Part shown: piece by piece, positions 10,540 through 24,900 of the stretch
How positions within the stretch are numbered: the stretch's first letter is position 1
How the letters are laid out: each line of letters begins with the position of its first letter
Origin: Apostichopus japonicus
Lineage: Eukaryota > Echinodermata > Holothuroidea > Aspidochirotida > Stichopodidae
DNA: 64,000 bases
Reading direction: 5' to 3'
Assembly (NCBI RefSeq): GCF_037975245.1
Contig: NC_092580.1
Coordinates: 5,120,501-5,184,500 of the forward strand
Notes under the pieces: model-generated
The model's database searches: none
What the model was told of the DNA's origin: nothing
Seen by the model: the letters and a program-made list of their open reading frames with translations, nothing else
Program-made: the position numbers and the translations under genes

Positions 10540-13500
10540 TAGTGAAACTGATTGGGCGTCATAAACTGGAATGTTCTATCTCATAAATTCACCATCACAA
10601 TGTTTCTTGTTTGTTGTTTTGTGTGAGTATTACTTTAGCAGACATGTAATACCTGAAAACAATCTATTCTTAAAACGAGCATACCAACCATCGAGCAAAT
10701 CCCTGCAACTTGCACATTAGTTTAATTAGGCAGTTACCATAATGGAAGAGAGTTCTCCAAACTTTTCAAAATCCATATCTTTCGGATTGAATCATGTTTT
10801 CAGAATGTGGTTCTCACTACTAACGTGATGGAGAAAGGTTGTTTCACTCGCTATTTCAAGCAGTAAGATAAAAAAGTAACTAAGAGACAAGAAAGCAGAT
10901 AAATGAAGAACAAAAGTATGAATAAAAGTTAAAAGTATGAATTGTATGAACATAAGTAGAATGAGGAACAAAATGTATGAAAACAATTTCTTTTTAATAT
11001 ACCTCACTATAGTATGATAGTACATTATGTAGTAATGCTACTAATACCACATCAAGACAATTACACTTGAGGGAACCAAGTAGTGGTAGAAACATAGGTT
11101 TACTTTGAAATATTGATGTAAACAATTTCACTCTTTCATCAACCAAACTATATATACTTGAGAGTGAAAGAAAAAAATGTTGAATATCTGGAAATATCTT
11201 GAGCAACCTTAAAAAAATTATTCAATTTATTTACAAGTCATTAATAACTGCATAGAAATGCCTCGTGAAATGAAATGGCTTATTCTCCCTCCCCAACTCC
11301 CCTCCCACCCCACACACCCTTTCCCCCCACATGCTCTGTTACAATGTAAATTATTCTTAGTGTCAAGAGAGTAGTAATAGTAGAGTGGTCCAACGTTGGT
11401 TCCGAAAATCAAGGCCAGCAAGTTTTCCCGTGAATACAGGAAATTGTTATTATATTTGTCTTTGCATATTGTTCAGTTTGGAGGAATTAATGTTCCATTT
11501 ATAGGTAAGCATTTGACCTGACCACATAGCTGGACTACATATGCGTTTTAAAGCTTGTATAAAATTTGACTACATTGCTGGAGTAACATAGCTGATAGCT
11601 AAACCGTAGCTCGACGATATATGTGATAGCTTGACTACATGTCATTATAGACAGTAACATCTTGGAATAATTTGCCAAGAAGAACAATCCAAATAACTTT
11701 CAAGCTGCCCTAAAATACCATAAATTCCAGGTTTTGAGATACTAAACCCCCAAAATTCCACAAAAAGAACCCCCCCCCCCCTCCCGGTCTGAGTGAGAAG
11801 CACAACATACAAACTTTTTGGACGCACAAGTTGAAGTTTAAAACATGTGAAAACATTTCCACGATTTCTCGCAATTAATAATACCAGTCCTGTCCACTTA
11901 CCGATAACCGATTAATATTACAAGAAGCCTTACAAACTGCCTTATCAGGCCTTTAGGATCTCTTTTAGAAAAGCTTAAATTATTGCTAAATAGATTCAGA
12001 ACGATTCACCAGAGGTAATCAGCAGTATAAATATCAGCACAAATTTCGCATTTTCTACCAAACATTGAAAGGTCACTAGTTCTATGCTAGAAAGGTCAAA
12101 GAATGGTCACTTAAGAACTTCAAAACTAATTACTCATTGCAATTAACTATAATATTTCTTCATATCACTTCCTTTCAGTAGACCACAGCAATTATTTCAT
12201 TAAAAGCATTCTTCCATGTCTGTAAATCACCTATAGTGGCCCCAAACCTCCAGACAAGTTTTGAAGAACTTTGAAGAACTAGCAAGTTAACATTTGGGGC
12301 AAATATTGATGACTTCTTAATGGAGGTCTTGTTTTATGAAATTTTGAGTTAAACATTTGTGAATAATACTGTCTTTTAATAAAAAATTTTCTTCAATATT
12401 GGTTAAATTTGACTCCAATCGTCTGTGATACCCAAGACTACGTACAAGCGTATAATTTAAGTTATGCTCGTTCACTATACTGAGAGTATATATAAGTATG
12501 TGTTTGCAAATATTTGCACACGTCACACACACACATTTCTGAATCAAACGGAAGCTGGGACCGACAAGACGGCATTTGAGAGATGTTAAGTATGAACGAA
12601 AATTTCATTTTAAAACAGGAAAAACATTTTGGGCCAAATCTTCTACACAGATCTTGACTGATATGCTAGGCCTATCCTTGATCTAATACAATACCATAAT
12701 AAAAATTTCTCCTTCCTCCTAAAGTGATGAAAAATTGATAAAAAAATTGCAGCCAAAGATGCAACATTTTGTTTATCTTTACAGTCCAAATTAATCTCTT
12801 CAATAACACGTTACTGGAATTTAAGATGAATGAGGACGTTCTTTGTGCTCGTTTTTTGCAATCTGTTTGCAGTCAAGAGAAAAAAATAAAGTTAGGGTAT
12901 GTCACTTTTCTTTACATCCCATACGAAATATAAAACTTGACTTTTGAATGTCTTTTTAATATAATTTGATAAAACTATAAGAAGTAATCCAGTAATGCCG
13001 CATTGACTTTCATACCCACACCCAATCTGTAAACCACGTACCTAAAACTCATAGCCATTTATATTATCTTTGCCTTGATCTCTTAACAATGAATCATCAA
13101 GCTCTTCACTAAATATCTCTTCTTCTACCAATAGTCGCAATAAACAATTTTGAAGGTTGTTTCGGGAAAGAGAAGGAGGGGAAAAAAATATTGAAAAATG
13201 AATATATCGAATTTAGGCTACGCCACGTTATAATATGACTAACAAAGGAAATGACAAACTTTCTATGGATATTTAACATTTTACATCCGATAGCCAGCAC
13301 CAGTCTAGTAACACAAACATGTTTAGTAGCACAAACACCAAATGTAACCAAATGTTACTAGTAACCAAACTAGTAACCAAATGTCTAGTAACACAAACAC
13401 ATTGGGTGACATAGTGCAGTTAGCAACGACACTCCCGATATTTAGACTTTTGCCATCTTTTTCTTCAAACTACCTGAATGAATACAAAAATACAAAATCA

Positions 13501-14200
13501 AATGTAGAGGAGTGAAACAGCAGTGTAAATCAATAAAGATTTCTTTATTCTGTATTCCTGTAATCCAAAGATTATTCAACGCAGAAGTAATGTTGAGTCG
13601 ATTCGTGATTTATTAGCTTTGATATCTGGTAACTATCTGGTAATCTGTTAATCTGCTAATCTGTCAATCTGGTAACTAAACAAATAAAAACGAAACATAC
13701 GTTTGTAATTAAACAATCAGGAAATCGATTAATGAATAAGTCAATTATTGAAGAATAAATGCATAAATCCAAATCATACAGAATAAATAATCATGTATGC
13801 AACAAATATATAACGTTATATCAATAAAAACTAAACTTACATAAAATCTTTGGTTTAACACTGGAAAATACTTCTTGCTTCAATACGTTCTTGATATCGA
13901 CTGAACTCAAATTACGGTAAATGATCGTAAAGACAGAACCAACGAAAACAACAAATTTCAAACATATACTCACGCACGCACGCACACTCGCACAAACACG
14001 CACACGCGCAGTAGCACTGCAACTTTACATGACGCACACTTCGTAACAATCACAAACAACATATCATGTGAGCGCGTTTACAAGCAGCAGCGAAAATAAG
14101 CCAACTACTCAGTACAATTGTGGGTTCCAATTCAGGGTTAAGTCAACTCCTGCGGGAGCTGCTTTACACATTATCAATGCCATCATCATCATCATTAATT
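10540..14200. other. Long stretch with no recognised gene
   Basis: AT-rich DNA with scattered short ORFs that lack recognisable motifs or splice context. Small features: a C run at 11769-11780, an ACGC/ACAC-rich stretch at about 13970-14010, and a short reiterated AATCTG motif at 13630-13680. Confidence 0.5.
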
Positions 14201-14219
14201 TCATATCTTCTAAAACAGC

Positions 14220-14850
14220 TAATGACTGAAAAATCAATAGATCTATTGACAGACTATTGATAGATCGATTGATGGATTGCTGATAGATCTATCGTTTTTG
14301 GATTTACTGACAGATCTTCTGAAAGATCTACAGATAGAAATAATTGATCTACCGAAATCTACAAATATATCTCTCGATCAAACTGGTCGATCAATTAATA
14401 GATCTATTGACAGATAATTTGTTCTGTTGATAGGATTTATGAATTAATTTACTGACACAACTCTTGATTTATCCACTAACAGAGTTATTGATCTACTGAC
14501 TGACCGATGATAAAATCCTGATAAATATCGATTGATAGATCCATTGAAAGATCTATTGATCGATCTACTGACACAGTTTCTGATTGAGCTATATATAGAC
14601 ACTACTGACTGATCTATTTATAGATCTAATGACAGATAAAATCCACTGGTCTACTGATAGATCCATTGGCAGATATATTGAACAACTATTGATTGATCTA
14701 CTGAGAGCACTTCTGATTGAGCTATAAACAGATGATTTGATAAACACTACTGACTGATGGATCGATAGATTTATTGATATCCCTTCCGACTAATCTAGTC
14801 AAAGATCTATCAATAGATCAATTAATGACTCTTTCAATTTGTCTGTGTCA
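14220..14850. repeat. Degenerate palindromic minisatellite (GATCTATTGATAGATC type)
   Basis: Over 600 bp the sequence cycles through variants of ATTGATAGATCTA and ACTGACAGATCT, about every 20-30 bp. Many variants are self-complementary (for example TGATAGATCTATCG, 14281-14294). Diverged; no gene seen. Confidence 0.7.
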
Positions 14851-15439
14851 CTGACAATGATGGTTCACTGGGTCTGGCTTAACATTCATGTCTGATTGAT
14901 ACTTCATTGTCCAACAAACAATCAATCCTGTAGATAAGCAATGATGCTTCTTTCAACAACTGAAATCATGTTCTGCACAAAACTGGAGAAAGTTTGATTT
15001 CAAGTTTGGAAAGTCACAACAAAACCACACAGACCTCTGTTTGGGCTACAACCAATATCCAGAATTCACAACAACAACAAAATGATGAGAGACACCACCT
15101 TAGTATTAAACCTAATACTAAACATACAGAAGTTTCTTCATCTCAAGCATCTTCTCACTTCCTCATCTGAACATCTCAGAGATTGATGGATGCGGCTCCT
15201 GTCACCATGACAACTGCTAGTCTTTATCATCTCAGCCAACTCTCCAGTTCCTCATCTGAACATCTCAGGCATCCTTTTGTCCTGACACTGCTAACCTTGC
15301 TGCTGTCGCTAATGAAGAAATCAAGAAACAAGAAAGTTTAAATAACAAAACTAAAACATATAATTACATTAAAGGATGACTTAAAACCATCTCATGGTAA
15401 AATTGATTTGGCCATTTTAATCATGGAAATCCCAACTAA

Positions 15440-15850
15440 TATTTTGTGATGCCCTGCAAATTAAAGAGTTTGTGATGCCCTTCAAACTTAAGATTGTGAT
15501 GCCCTCCAACTAAAGACCATAACTTCAGCATTGTGTAAGGATATCAATGAAGTACATGAAATACAAGCAAAAGGATAAGATATCACAGATCTACATCACA
15601 AAGATAAACTCAGTTTCTTTAAGTAATGGCAGGGTATTTTTTAACCATTTTTAAACTTACATATTTTCCCAGGTCAAGAGATTCCATAGTTATATGATTG
15701 TACGACATCTCATGGTGAAACACATTTGACCATTTTAATCATGGAACCCCAATTAAGATTTGTGATGCCCTTCAAATTAAAGAGTTTGTGATGCCCTCAA
15801 ATTGAATATTGTGATGCCCTTCAACTAAATATTGTGATGCCCTTCAGGAT
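15440..15850. repeat. Short repeats TTTGTGATGCCCTTCAAATTAA
   Basis: GTGATGCCCT occurs at least seven times in two clusters, at about 15448-15510 and 15761-15842, each followed by CAA(A/C)TAAA-like sequence. A local minisatellite inside segmental copy A. Confidence 0.6.
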
Positions 15851-18794
15851 AGATGATCTCAGGTACTCGTAAATCATCTACCTCATTCACTGGATTCAAA
15901 GAAGAGATTTGCATTTCTCAAGTGTTAATAATTACATAAAGCAAACAATCATCTCTACCCTACATAATAGAGCTAATTTGAAATGAAAACTCATTTAAAA
16001 AGCTAGGCAAGAATTCATTATATATATATATATGTATGATATGATATATATATATATGTATGATATGTTTGTACACCATCTCATGGTAAAACTGATTTGA
16101 CCATTACAGACCAGTTACACGAACAAGCTGAATATTTTTTGCGGGAAACCACGTCCATGTGGCTTCAATATGTTATATTAATATTTCCAGATATTATTTA
16201 AAGTAGTTTCATAGGTAAACAACATATAGACACTTTTAGTTGCAAGATACTTCTTTAAATGGTGTTGGTGTGGTGTTACCATGACATTACAATGCTAGAA
16301 AAGTTTTGCAATTAAACATTAAAATGAAGACTTTTTCTTAAGAGAATTTTCATTGTAAAATCAATTTTGTTTCATCAATTGTGTTTTCAATTGTGTTTTC
16401 ATCAGGAACAGCCCAATATTCAATCAGGAATACTAGAAAATGTTTAAAGGATTTGATTTGGTTTTACAGCACAAATACCAGTAACACCATGATATTAACA
16501 CACGAATACCATATCAATGAAGAAATCAAGCCAACAATCATCTTTACCCTATATAATAGAGATAATTTGAGATGAAACACTCCTTTAAACAGCTAAACAA
16601 GAATATCATGTGATTGGGAGATCACAGCATTAATTACTTACTACATAAGACTGAAGACTTCAGCTAGTTTTAAGCCACATTTAATTTAGATTGTAATGTT
16701 TTTCTTTCTAAGTCTTAGTTGACCTTCTGGTGACATCGTTTCCAGCAACGACATGTAACTTTCACATTCAGAAAGGAGGGAAAATTGTAGTTTTAACCTC
16801 CTCTGTGGCACTATCAAATCAAACATTAACAAAATGTCAGCACTTTTCTTAGCTTTGAAGCTATTTTTAAGCTTTTAAGAGAGCTTGTTCATGTGAAGCA
16901 TCTCAATCATATAATTCAAAGAAGACTGCTGGGTTTACTTCTTCTTTCAAAGAATAGTTCAGAGTTCTTTCAAGTTTATTCTAGATATTTTATCTCCACA
17001 TGCAAATCAAATTTGCTGTTATTATTTGTTTTAGGGGTTACAGAAATTGAAGGCACTCTAAACTAATCTTTTAAAACGAAATCTTGAGTTGTGGTGTCTC
17101 TCAAAACAATTATCGATAAGGTCACAAGCCATTAACAGATTCATCTGTAAAGACTCACAATTGACTTGGAATAGTCGGCCTTAGGTTATTTGTTCCACAA
17201 TTGTTTCTATCTGTCAGAAATGTATCCGTATATTTAGTTTTAGACAGATTCTAGACCTTATCCAAATCATGATGAGAGACAACACCTTAGTATTAAACCT
17301 AAGAATAAACATACAAAAATTTCTTCATCTCAAGCATCTTCTCACTTTCTCATCTGAACATCTCAGAGATTGGTCGATGCAGGTCCTGTCACCATGACAA
17401 CTGCTAGTCTTCTTCATCTCAGCCAACTCTCCAGTTCCTCATCTCAACATCTCAGGCATCCTTTGTCCTGACACTGCTAACCTTGCTGCTGTCGCTTATG
17501 AAGAGAAAAAGAAACAAGAGTGTTAAAGAAAACGAAACTAACACATATAATTACATTAAAGGATGACTTAACACAGATTTAGAACATTGAATACATTGCT
17601 ACTATTAGTGTACATTGTATTTTGTTTTTGGATTTTAGCCTTTAACCATCTGTGGCTCGGAAATCTTACAGTTCTCTCCTTGTTAAGTACAAGGACTATT
17701 GAATCAGATTCAGATAACAAGTTTCAATGAGTTATGGACACTAGTATTTAACATAGAACAGTGAAAACAACAATAATTCTGTTAAATAAAATTTGTGATA
17801 TATTTTGGCATTTTGTGTAGCAATTTGGTTACTTTGGATGACATTGCAATACCAGATAAATGAGTCCCCGGTCGTAATGGTGGAGAGGTTTGTTACTTCA
17901 GCATAGTGCGAGGATATCAATGAAGTACATGAAATACAAGCAAAAGGATAAAATATCACAGATCTACATCACAAAGAAAAACTCAGTTTCTTTGGTCCTA
18001 GCAGGGTTGTTTTTAACCCTCTCACATTAACAAATTTAAATATTTTCACAGGTCAAGAGATTCCATAGTGAAAAGATTGTACACCATCTCATGGTAAAAC
18101 TGATTTGTTTTCCTTTACAATATTTCAATAAATATATTTGACCATTTTAATCATGGAAATCCCAATTAAAGCCTCAATACGTGTTTTCTGATGAAGAAAT
18201 CACGCCAACAATCATCTTTAGGCTATATGATAGAGATTATTTGAGATGCAAAACCCCTTTAACAAGCTAAACAAGACTTTTTTTGGGGGGGGGGGGGTGG
18301 TGGGATCACAGTGCTTTAATTTAATTTAAACTGCAATGTTTTTCATTCTCATTCTTTCATTACCTGCTATTGACATCGTTTTCAGCAACAATATATATCT
18401 TTTACATTCAGAAAATGAAAACAGAGGGGAGTTTGTTGTTTTTACCCCATTGTGGTTATCTGAAATCAAACTTTGCAAAAATCTCATGAGTATTAAACAA
18501 GACATTTTGTTACTTTTGATAGAGCTTTTCATCTTAAGCATCTCAATGGAATAAGGTCAAGAGAGGGTTTTTCAGCTTGCTTCTATTCAAAAGAATAGTT
18601 CAGAGTTCCTTCATATTTATTCCAGACATTGTCTCTCCCCATTCAAATCAAACTATTGGACATGGTGTTTTGGGGGTTACAATAAAACAACATGAAAGAA
18701 CTCTCTTCAAAAACCTTTTCAGGTGGTGCCTCTCATAACAATTATCTATAAGGTCACAAGTCATGAACAGAATCATCTGTAAAGAATCACAATT

Positions 18795-18985
18795 GATGTG
18801 GAATAGTAGGCTTTAGGTTGCTTTTAGGTTATTTGTGTTTAGGTTGCTTTCAGGTTATTTATTTTTAGGTTGCTTTTAGGTTATTTGTGTTTAGGTTGCT
18901 TTTAGGTTATTTGCTTTTAGGTTATTTGTGTTTAGGTTGATTTTAGGTTATTTGCTTTTAGGTTGCTTTTAGGTTATTTGTTTCC
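18795..18985. repeat. TTAGGTTGCTTTTAGGTTATTTG tandem repeat
   Basis: Alternating GGTTGCTTTTA and GGTTATTTGTGTTTA units, about 23-27 bp each, roughly seven copies. The TTAGG words are incidental to a longer unit, so this is not called telomeric. Confidence 0.7.
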
Positions 18986-19189
18986 ACAATCCCTTCCATC
19001 TGTTATATTCGTGTCCATATATTCAGTTTTCAAAACACTCTAGACCTTATCCAAATCATAATAAGAGGCAGAATCTTAAATTTAACCTAATAATGTTCAA
19101 ACCTACAGAGGTCTTTTTTAAGTATCTCCCTCAGTTCCTCACCTGTACAATTCAGATACTGTTGGATGAAGCCCAGTCACCATAACAAC

Positions 19190-21810
19190 TAGAGTTGTGC
19201 GGTAGTCGGATTTCACACAACCGGTAGTGTTGCAACATGAATACCGGTATCGTAACTACAACCGGTATTTTCCTCAACTTTCATCTATGGTTCAAAGCAC
19301 TTAGTTACGAGACTCAATGTCATACATTCAATATGCATAGCCTAGAGTACTGCCCACGTATAACTGGACATGTGTACACGCATATGATCGTATAAAGACG
19401 TATCAACAAGTACAATCGCGTATAAACTCGTTGACAAACAAATTGCCGCCATGTTCCACGGAGGATAAGTTTACTTTGAATAGTTAGCAATATTTTGAAG
19501 AAATAATAAAGTGTTACTAAGCGTTTCTTGTGTCAATTTTTTATATTATTTTTAACATTGGTTCCAACAAAATGAAAAGAAAAAAAAACTTCCACCCAAC
19601 ATATTTGAGGCAGGGCCTGTTAAAAACAAAACATGTTTCTCTTCCGCGCAATGGGCCTCCTTTTTCCTGATTCCCGAGTTTCTATTCGGATTACAAGAAA
19701 TCTAAACTATCCTTAAAAATTATTTTGTAAAGGTTGGAACATATTCCAAACTAGTATCAGCGCACGAAAAGAAGAAAAATTGCCGCCCGTTTTTTTTTCA
19801 GATCTCAGTAGGAGAAACATGTATTTTATTTGGATCATATACTGTAGAAAAACTTTCGTTCCCTAGCTGTAAGTCGATTTTCATAAAACCTTCACAAAAA
19901 TTAACAGACTTGTTTGAAAATGGATTTTGAAGCTCAATCAACAATTTAAGAAATGCTTACCGTTAAATACTGGCGTCAAACAATACATTTCGTATTTATT
20001 CCAATAAAGATCCACAAAGGATAAAAATGCTAAGTAGAGCTTACTATAGAAGATAGAAACTGCATGGTCATTTTAAGTATCCAAGTACTATACAAAGAGA
20101 TCGAGTTCACTGAAACATCCCTTTTCCCTATCACCTGAGGAAAACCGTCTTTTATAAATTATAGTAGGCCTACCATACAGTACTTTACATTTGATACAAA
20201 AGTTACTTCTACAACAGCTTCCCAAAATTTGTATGTGTCGCAATAGTTTAAGTTTTTACCAAGGGCAGTACCATTCATAATTTGCAAATTACACCAAAAT
20301 TTACAATTGGCGTCCAGATGGCGGGAAAATGTAACATAATGTTCAATCTGTTGGGTCGTTCCCAAGGTGCGATGAACTTGGGCAAGTTGCCAAGTTCGAA
20401 TGTCGATGACCTACTTATGTTCCGTGACCAATGTCAATGGGAATTATGTGTGTAAAAACTCAGGTTTTTCCACGTGTAATATATATAGAAGTTTTACGTA
20501 AGGGGAGCGAATTTCGGGGCGGCTCGTTGATTGTGAGGAAGCATTTATCTGATCATCAATTTTTGTGAAAAATATCGGTACGTTTTTTTTTTCCAGAAAA
20601 TATTTTTGACTAGTAATTGGAAACTCAATGTATCAACCTTATCATTGCATTTTGGGGGAAGACAGATCTTCAAGTGCAAAATATTGTTTTTTCATTCAAG
20701 GTTATCGTGGTTTTCTTGCGAGGTGTATAGGGCGTAACTTTCGATGTAGGCTTAGAATTAGGATCGGCCGATGCCTACCTAGTTTGCATGAATTTTTACC
20801 TAAATTCAATTTAATTTAACGGGAATCACTAAGCATGTCGGAAAGACAGGACTCGACTTACTACTAATACTTTAAGTTTAAAAGTTCACAATGTAAAGTT
20901 TTAACTATCAACAAGTCCCCACGTGTTTGAACTTCAGACAATAATAATGTAAGATAGGGGCTACACAAATACGGGATTATAAACTACATATATATATATA
21001 TATACATATATAAGAATAGTTCAGATTTATTTATATCGTTAATCGGCTGTTGTTTACTCCAGAAAATATACTTTCAATACGTACAATATCAATCTTCGTA
21101 CAAAAGTTCTTAAAAATAAAAAAGTAGCGAAAGATAACTAGAAATGACATCGTGGAACCCCCCGCATTAATAAACGAATCCATTTCATTACAGCATAAAC
21201 TCTCAAGTACCGCACAGCAGTGTCTACCAGTACCATACCCTAGGCTATAATAATATATATACAGTCTCGTGCGAAGATGGATTTAAACTAGATATACTCC
21301 CTGCGGTTTTGGCTCAAAAAATATTAAATCGTCATAATTATTATAACAAAATGTGGTGAAATGCATAAGGGTAAGATTTTGTACATGGGAACCTTCACAA
21401 TCATCGTTTGAAGGAAGAATAAATAACGAAAATTTCTGAATAACTTTGAGGTCTCGTAACATGCTGAGCCTAACTAACGTTTGATATTTGGTGTAGCCTA
21501 GGTCCAAATTACTACGTGAAAAGTTGATTCGTTAATATGTCTAGGCCAGTGCGTAAATTGATCAGATATTATTCAAACTAAGAACACAGGAGCCAGAAAT
21601 AAACGTGTTTTCTTTTCTCTAATTCAAATAGTAACACGTAGATAGTTTTATTATGTCCGGGATTCCCGGGAATGATACCGAAACGAATGTAATAACCGGT
21701 TGTTTTCCCAATACCGGTAGTATTTACACATTGCTTTGTGATCGGGATTAGTCAAAACCGGGATCGGGATACCGGTATTCACTTGACTACCGGGATCCCG
21801 CACAACCCTA
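19190..21810. mobile_element. hAT-superfamily transposon, 2621 bp, non-autonomous
   Basis: The ends TAGAGTTGTGC (19190-19200) and GCACAACCCTA (21800-21810) are inverted repeats. The 8-bp duplication ATAACAAC flanks both ends (19182-19189 and 21811-21818), the diagnostic hAT size. Copies A and B of the surrounding segmental repeat give the empty site (ACCATGACAACTGCTAG near 15205 and 17391), which proves an insertion. ACCGGTAT and near variants cluster just inside both ends (19220-19270, 21690-21780), a likely subterminal transposase-binding array. No transposase or BED/hATC domain is visible in any frame. Confidence 0.9.
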
Positions 21811-21950
21811 ATAACAACTGCCAGTTTTCTCACCTCAACCGGTTCCTCATCTGAACATCTCAGAAATCGAAGGCTGCATGTCCATTTGTCCCGTTCCTGC
21901 CAACCTTGCAGCTGTTGCTTCTGAAGGAAAACCAGAAAACCAAATTTAGG
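21811..21950. repeat. Resumption of segmental copy C after the hAT element
   Basis: GCCAGTTTTCTCACCTCAACC, CTCATCTGAACATCTCAGAAAT and AACCTTGCAGCTGTTGCTTCTGAAG continue copy C exactly where 19189 left off relative to copies A and B. Confidence 0.8.
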
Positions 21951-21959
21951 ATTAGTGAA

Positions 21960-24900
21960 GTCTTGGCAAAATTTGACAAATTTGGTCCTGGCTCCAAGAC
22001 CCTTAACTACATAGTATATATGCCACAGTTGGATATGTTTCACTAAAATCATTCAAAGAATAGCCCAGAACTTGTGGCTCCCAAATAGCCTGGATATCGC
22101 AGATAACTTGAGAAATACAAAACATCACCAAAGTATACCTTTATCTCATGACTACAGACTGAGGGGAGAAAAAGACATTTAAAAATGAACACAACCCCCA
22201 CAAAGAAAGAACATCACAAACAGGATTGTGACGTCACTAATGTACTTTGCTTCTAAACCATTGAGCGACATCAGTGAGATGGGCATCACATTGTCCTCTG
22301 ACAATGAACTTTGACAGTGGGAGATGCCAAGTTACACCTCGACTCACAATTGCAAATTAACAGGCTGTCATTTTCTGTAGTGTTCATATAGGGTAACAAT
22401 TTAGATTCAAAAGGTATTTATAATTTTGCTTGACTTAATTGTTGTGTACTTAGTTGTTTTAACAAAACGAAATTAGCCTATTTTTCTACTTTGACACCAG
22501 ATTCTGAATCTTTGGCCAGTATTTATCCGACAAACACAATTAGCATCCTAAACTGCAAAAAAAAAGAACAATACAGCTGAGTGGCAACATTTACAATAAA
22601 ACAATATTACCTTTCAGAGGGCTGTAACTTCCCCATCCTTTGGGTTACAGATCTTAAGTTTTCTGTTGTTTCATTTTGTGTAAATAATAGAAGAATCTGG
22701 CAAACTCGGAGTTGGTCACCAGGGGACTACTTTGTGATTTGGCATAGAATGAGTTTCCATTGTATGATTGTATCATCTACAGCATTGACTATGTAAATTG
22801 ATTTCATACAAAAATGTTGAGGGGAAATTTGAACAGTTGTACCATTTTAATCGAAACAATTCATGCTCAGTATTGTGTTTACATGATTGTACATAGAACC
22901 TACAAGCCTTAGTAATCATTCTTTTCTTTGGTCATTTTCTGGGTTCTTTGGTCTTAAAGGTGCTGTTACAACACTTTTGTATGAATAAACAATAAAACAA
23001 TGAAAAAATATTCAGTTGTTAAAAATTTCCCAGTATTTCCCACCTATGAATCATTATCTCCCAGTCGGAAGTATTTCCTGCACTGGTTTTTTCACGCCAA
23101 CCCTGACACTAGCAAACACGTGTTACAAGCACTGCATGCAATACAACTTACAAGTGTGGTGTGATGCTAGGTCATCATTACCTTATCTACTTTTATATGA
23201 AGGAACATTGTCCGACATTATTGGCTAATTTAGCCCTACCTTACCGGCAAGTTGCAAGTGCTTGCTTGTAACATGAACAAATTCTCACCTTTTAGTCTTA
23301 CCCTGAGAAATATTAAGAGGTATAATGAACAACAGTATGTCAACATGTAGGCCTAAATATCACTATTTTAGTATTATAACTCTGTAAACTTGCTGGAGAA
23401 AAAAATGAAATGAAAACCCCAAAATTCTGCAGCCAATCATGTTAGACCTAACCTAACAAGTAACATTGACACTGAATTCCTACTGTTGACTGTAGCTAAC
23501 TAACAAGTAACAGTAGGCTAGGGATACTTCTATGTTGTTGCTTGCCTTTGCTGTTAATGTAAGGCTAGTACTAGCCTAGACCTAACGTCAGGTCAAGGCC
23601 TATAGTAGAGAAGGTGAATTATATTTGGTACTAATACTAATAGCCTAACATTATTACATTATAGGCCCTAGTACTACTACCACTACTAGGAAATAAACAC
23701 GCCTTTATGCACAGTTAAATCACCTTCCGTTAAAGTTGACCAGAAACATGTGTAATTCGTCATATTTCACCTTACGTAAACTTTCACTCCACTTAGTTTA
23801 GCTAGGCGAATAGGCTGGAGCTAGGCCCAGGTTGTTTTGCTGTTTGTAACTTCCTATTTCCCGCCTGGCATATATTAACAGAGCGCCACCGTATTTCAAA
23901 GCCATCTTACTTTTTATTCAAGTTTTAATTATAAAATCATTTGATTCAATGATATCTTCAATTAATTTGAATATATGTTTAATTCATTATTATATCTTTA
24001 AATGGTGTCGGAAAGTTGATATTATCATATATTTTTTCTTATCGAATTGTTGATATCATGGATTCAACTCTTGATGACCTACTCAAGATATCATCAATTT
24101 ATATCAAGGTGTCAAAAGTTCAGTTTACAAATTAATAACGTATCACTAGTTGTTTCACTTTATGTTTACTATTGAATGATATCATTAAATAATTTATGAT
24201 AACAGTAATTGATTATTGGTATCATGAAAATATATAAGTAGATACCATTACTAAGTAATTGCTCTTTATGCTAACTTAGCACCCATCACTTTTGGGTCAG
24301 AACTTTTATGAAACTGTCCTTGAAATTTCCTTACAATTACGCTCAATTCGAATTGTGTACGAATTCGATTAATACTCACGATTTTATATCACCAGGCGGT
24401 TAGAATCACAGGACTAGCTACGTACCATCCTTACGACAAAGACAAGTTCAGTGTGTTACTAATTTATGTGTGTCTAATATGTCTAACATAAAGTCGGGTC
24501 CGTTGACTTCAGTGATTATTGTTCCATATGATGTTGCGCTACCCACCTACGTCACAGTAAAAATATCGCCACCGGCGAACCATTAGAAATAATATGATCT
24601 TTCTGTTTGCCTGTCGTTCGGAAATATCATTGTTGGTAGGCCGTAGGCCTACTGAAGTTTTATGCTTGCAAGGGGTAAAAGTAAAAGTATTTCCCCATTG
24701 GTAACACTTGATAATGACGAAGTTCACTTTGTCAGTGATTGCAACTGAAAGTGTCATTCAACAGTATCGTCACAACATGAGTGGCAGCCATACGTGACGC
24801 CTACCATGCTTTTTCCCACTAGAGAGAAAATTACGATCGAGTTGCGCAATTTCTGCAAATTTGCAGCAATCAACACAGAGACACATATCAACACACAGAC

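Larger units (their letters stand above)
15080..19189. repeat. Tandem segmental repeat, copies A and B and start of C (about 2 kb each)
   Basis: A landmark beginning GATGAGAGACA.CACCTTAGTAT and running through CATCTCAGCCAACTCTCCAG to TTGCTGCTGTCGCT occurs at about 15083 and 17270, and diverged near 19060. Other landmarks repeat in order: AAGTACATGAAATACAAGC (15551, 17923), GGTCAAGAGATTCCATAG (15672, 18051), and GTCACAAGCCATTAACAG (17120) with a version near 18752. Copies are diverged and carry indels. No ORF is shared. Confidence 0.75.

Noticed and set aside
18795-18985. Interstitial telomeric repeat (TTAGG-like)
   Set aside because: The TTAGG word is part of 23-27 bp units and never occurs in a perfect tandem run.
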